From assembly GCF_000166415.1 (NCBI RefSeq), contig NC_014654.1, forward strand, positions 558,001 through 622,000: a stretch of DNA of 64,000 bases. The letters are read 5' to 3'. Source of the DNA: Halanaerobium hydrogeniformans (GTDB lineage Bacteria > Bacillota > Halanaerobiia > Halanaerobiales > Halanaerobiaceae). Numbering within the stretch: position 1 is the first letter of the stretch; each line of letters opens with the position of its first letter. The notes below the pieces were generated by a model, which was not told the origin of the DNA, made no database searches, and saw nothing but the letters and a program-made list of their open reading frames with translations. Positions 63,342-64,000 of the stretch are shown here, in pieces. A program made the position numbers and the translations under genes.

Positions 63342-63587
63342 TTATATCTACCCCTATTTTTGTAATTTTATATGATGATTTTAGAAAATAATAATTTTGA
63401 TATTTATCATTACACATCATTTAAGAGTAAAAATTCAAATATCATTATAGCATAAGAGATATTTCTAAGCAAGAAATGAGAATATTGAGGAGTTTGTTTT
63501 TGTAGCTGTTTTTCTCTTATGTTATAATTATAGTTGCTTGATTTGTAAATTAACGCTAAATAATAGATATAGGCGGGGTGAATAATA

Positions 63588-64000
63588 TTGAAGATTAAAG
63601 ATTGTGCTTTTGTACTTGAAGGTGGAGGTATGAGAGGTGCTTTTACGGCCGGAATTATAGATTATCTATTGCAAAATAATATATATTTTGAGCAGCTATA
63701 TGGTGTTTCAGCTGGAGCTAATAATGCTGCTAATTACTGCAGCAGGCAGAGGGTGAGAAATAAGAAGCTCTTTACTGAACTTGTGGAAGATAAAAGATAT
63801 ATGGGAATTAAAAATTTAATTAAAAATGGCAGCTATTTTGGGATGGATTTTCTCTTTCATAAACTTCCCCGGGAGGTACTTCCTTTTGATTATCAGGCTT
63901 TTAAAAATTCTTCCAGCAATCTAAAAGTAGCTGTTACTGCCTGTGAAAGTGGGGAAGTAGAATATTTTTCTCCTCAAAAATTTGAGAGTAATGAAAAAAT
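63588..64000 (+). CDS. Patatin-like phospholipase, 3' end outside window
   Basis: The start TTG 63588 follows GGCGGGGTG, and the frame stays open to the window edge (137 codons). It has the patatin oxyanion motif LEGGGMRGAFTAGIIDYLL near residue 10 and the nucleophile elbow GVSAGANNAANY (GxSxG, Ser near residue 43), followed by SRQRVRNKKLFTELVEDKRY. The catalytic Asp would lie beyond the window. Bacterial homologues act as lipid acyl hydrolases; substrate unknown. The 246-base region upstream (63342-63587) shows a TATAAT-like stretch near 63520 and nothing else. Confidence 0.85.
   Translation, partial: MKIKDCAFVLEGGGMRGAFTAGIIDYLLQNNIYFEQLYGVSAGANNAANYCSRQRVRNKKLFTELVEDKRYMGIKNLIKNGSYFGMDFLFHKLPREVLPFDYQAFKNSSSNLKVAVTACESGEVEYFSPQKFESNEK

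Overview
The window is AT-rich bacterial DNA with strong GGAGG ribosome sites and frequent GTG/TTG starts. Proteins are rich in Asp and Glu, and TRAP, BCCT and ABC transporters are abundant. With an outer-membrane-type protein inside an otherwise Firmicute-like gene set, this points to a halophilic anaerobic diderm Firmicute of the Halanaerobiales, probably Halanaerobium or a close relative. That assignment is inference from protein style, not from a marker gene.

Layout. 1-5.6 kb: end of a PRC-barrel protein, then uvrB and uvrA. 5.7-12.4 kb: an oligopeptide-type ABC operon with an unusual build. Its binding protein is circularly permuted, one permease carries a beta-propeller in its first outside loop, and the two ATPases are fused. 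12.6-18.5 kb: a GlpP-type antiterminator, a terminator-bearing leader, and an operon of glycerophosphodiesterase, TRAP DctPQM transporter, MgtC-like protein and a second glycerophosphodiesterase. 18.5-19.3 kb: a RAYT transposase framed by two copies of a ~78-bp REP-like repeat; shorter relatives are scattered over the first 41 kb. 19.3-34 kb: a PTS EIIC-like membrane protein, an orphan SARP-like regulator, uvrC, a glutaredoxin-thioredoxin reductase fusion, a Gfo/Idh oxidoreductase, galT, a GntR regulator, and two cyclic-di-GMP signalling genes, one frameshifted. 34-37.5 kb: a 57-residue membrane peptide bracketed by two copies of one palindrome, then a 978-residue protein with an inverse-autotransporter-like barrel and GLUG repeats. 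37.6-39.7 kb: a decayed IS200/IS605 element inserted in an MNT nucleotidyltransferase gene; its tnpB is itself interrupted twice by the same 62-bp palindromic sequence. 39.9-50.5 kb: glycerate kinase, gltB-gltD and a polar amino-acid ABC transporter. 50.7-62.4 kb: a catabolic cluster of FAD oxidase, MFS carrier, EtfB, EtfA, SDR and FGGY kinase, with the gene content of the E. coli ygc locus. It is extended by a BCCT carrier, SurE, a decayed FrhB-like gene and an RpiR regulator. 62.4-64 kb: a PAS-GGDEF gene broken by one stop codon and the start of a patatin-like phospholipase.

The best candidates for something undescribed are the rebuilt peptide-type ABC transporter (5.7-12.4 kb), the twice-inserted 62-bp palindrome in tnpB, the inverse-autotransporter-like protein with its palindrome-bracketed small gene, and the extended ygc-like cluster. 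Several genes are decaying (two GGDEF genes, tnpA, tnpB, the MNT gene, the FrhB-like gene). No tRNA, rRNA, CRISPR array or prophage was seen.
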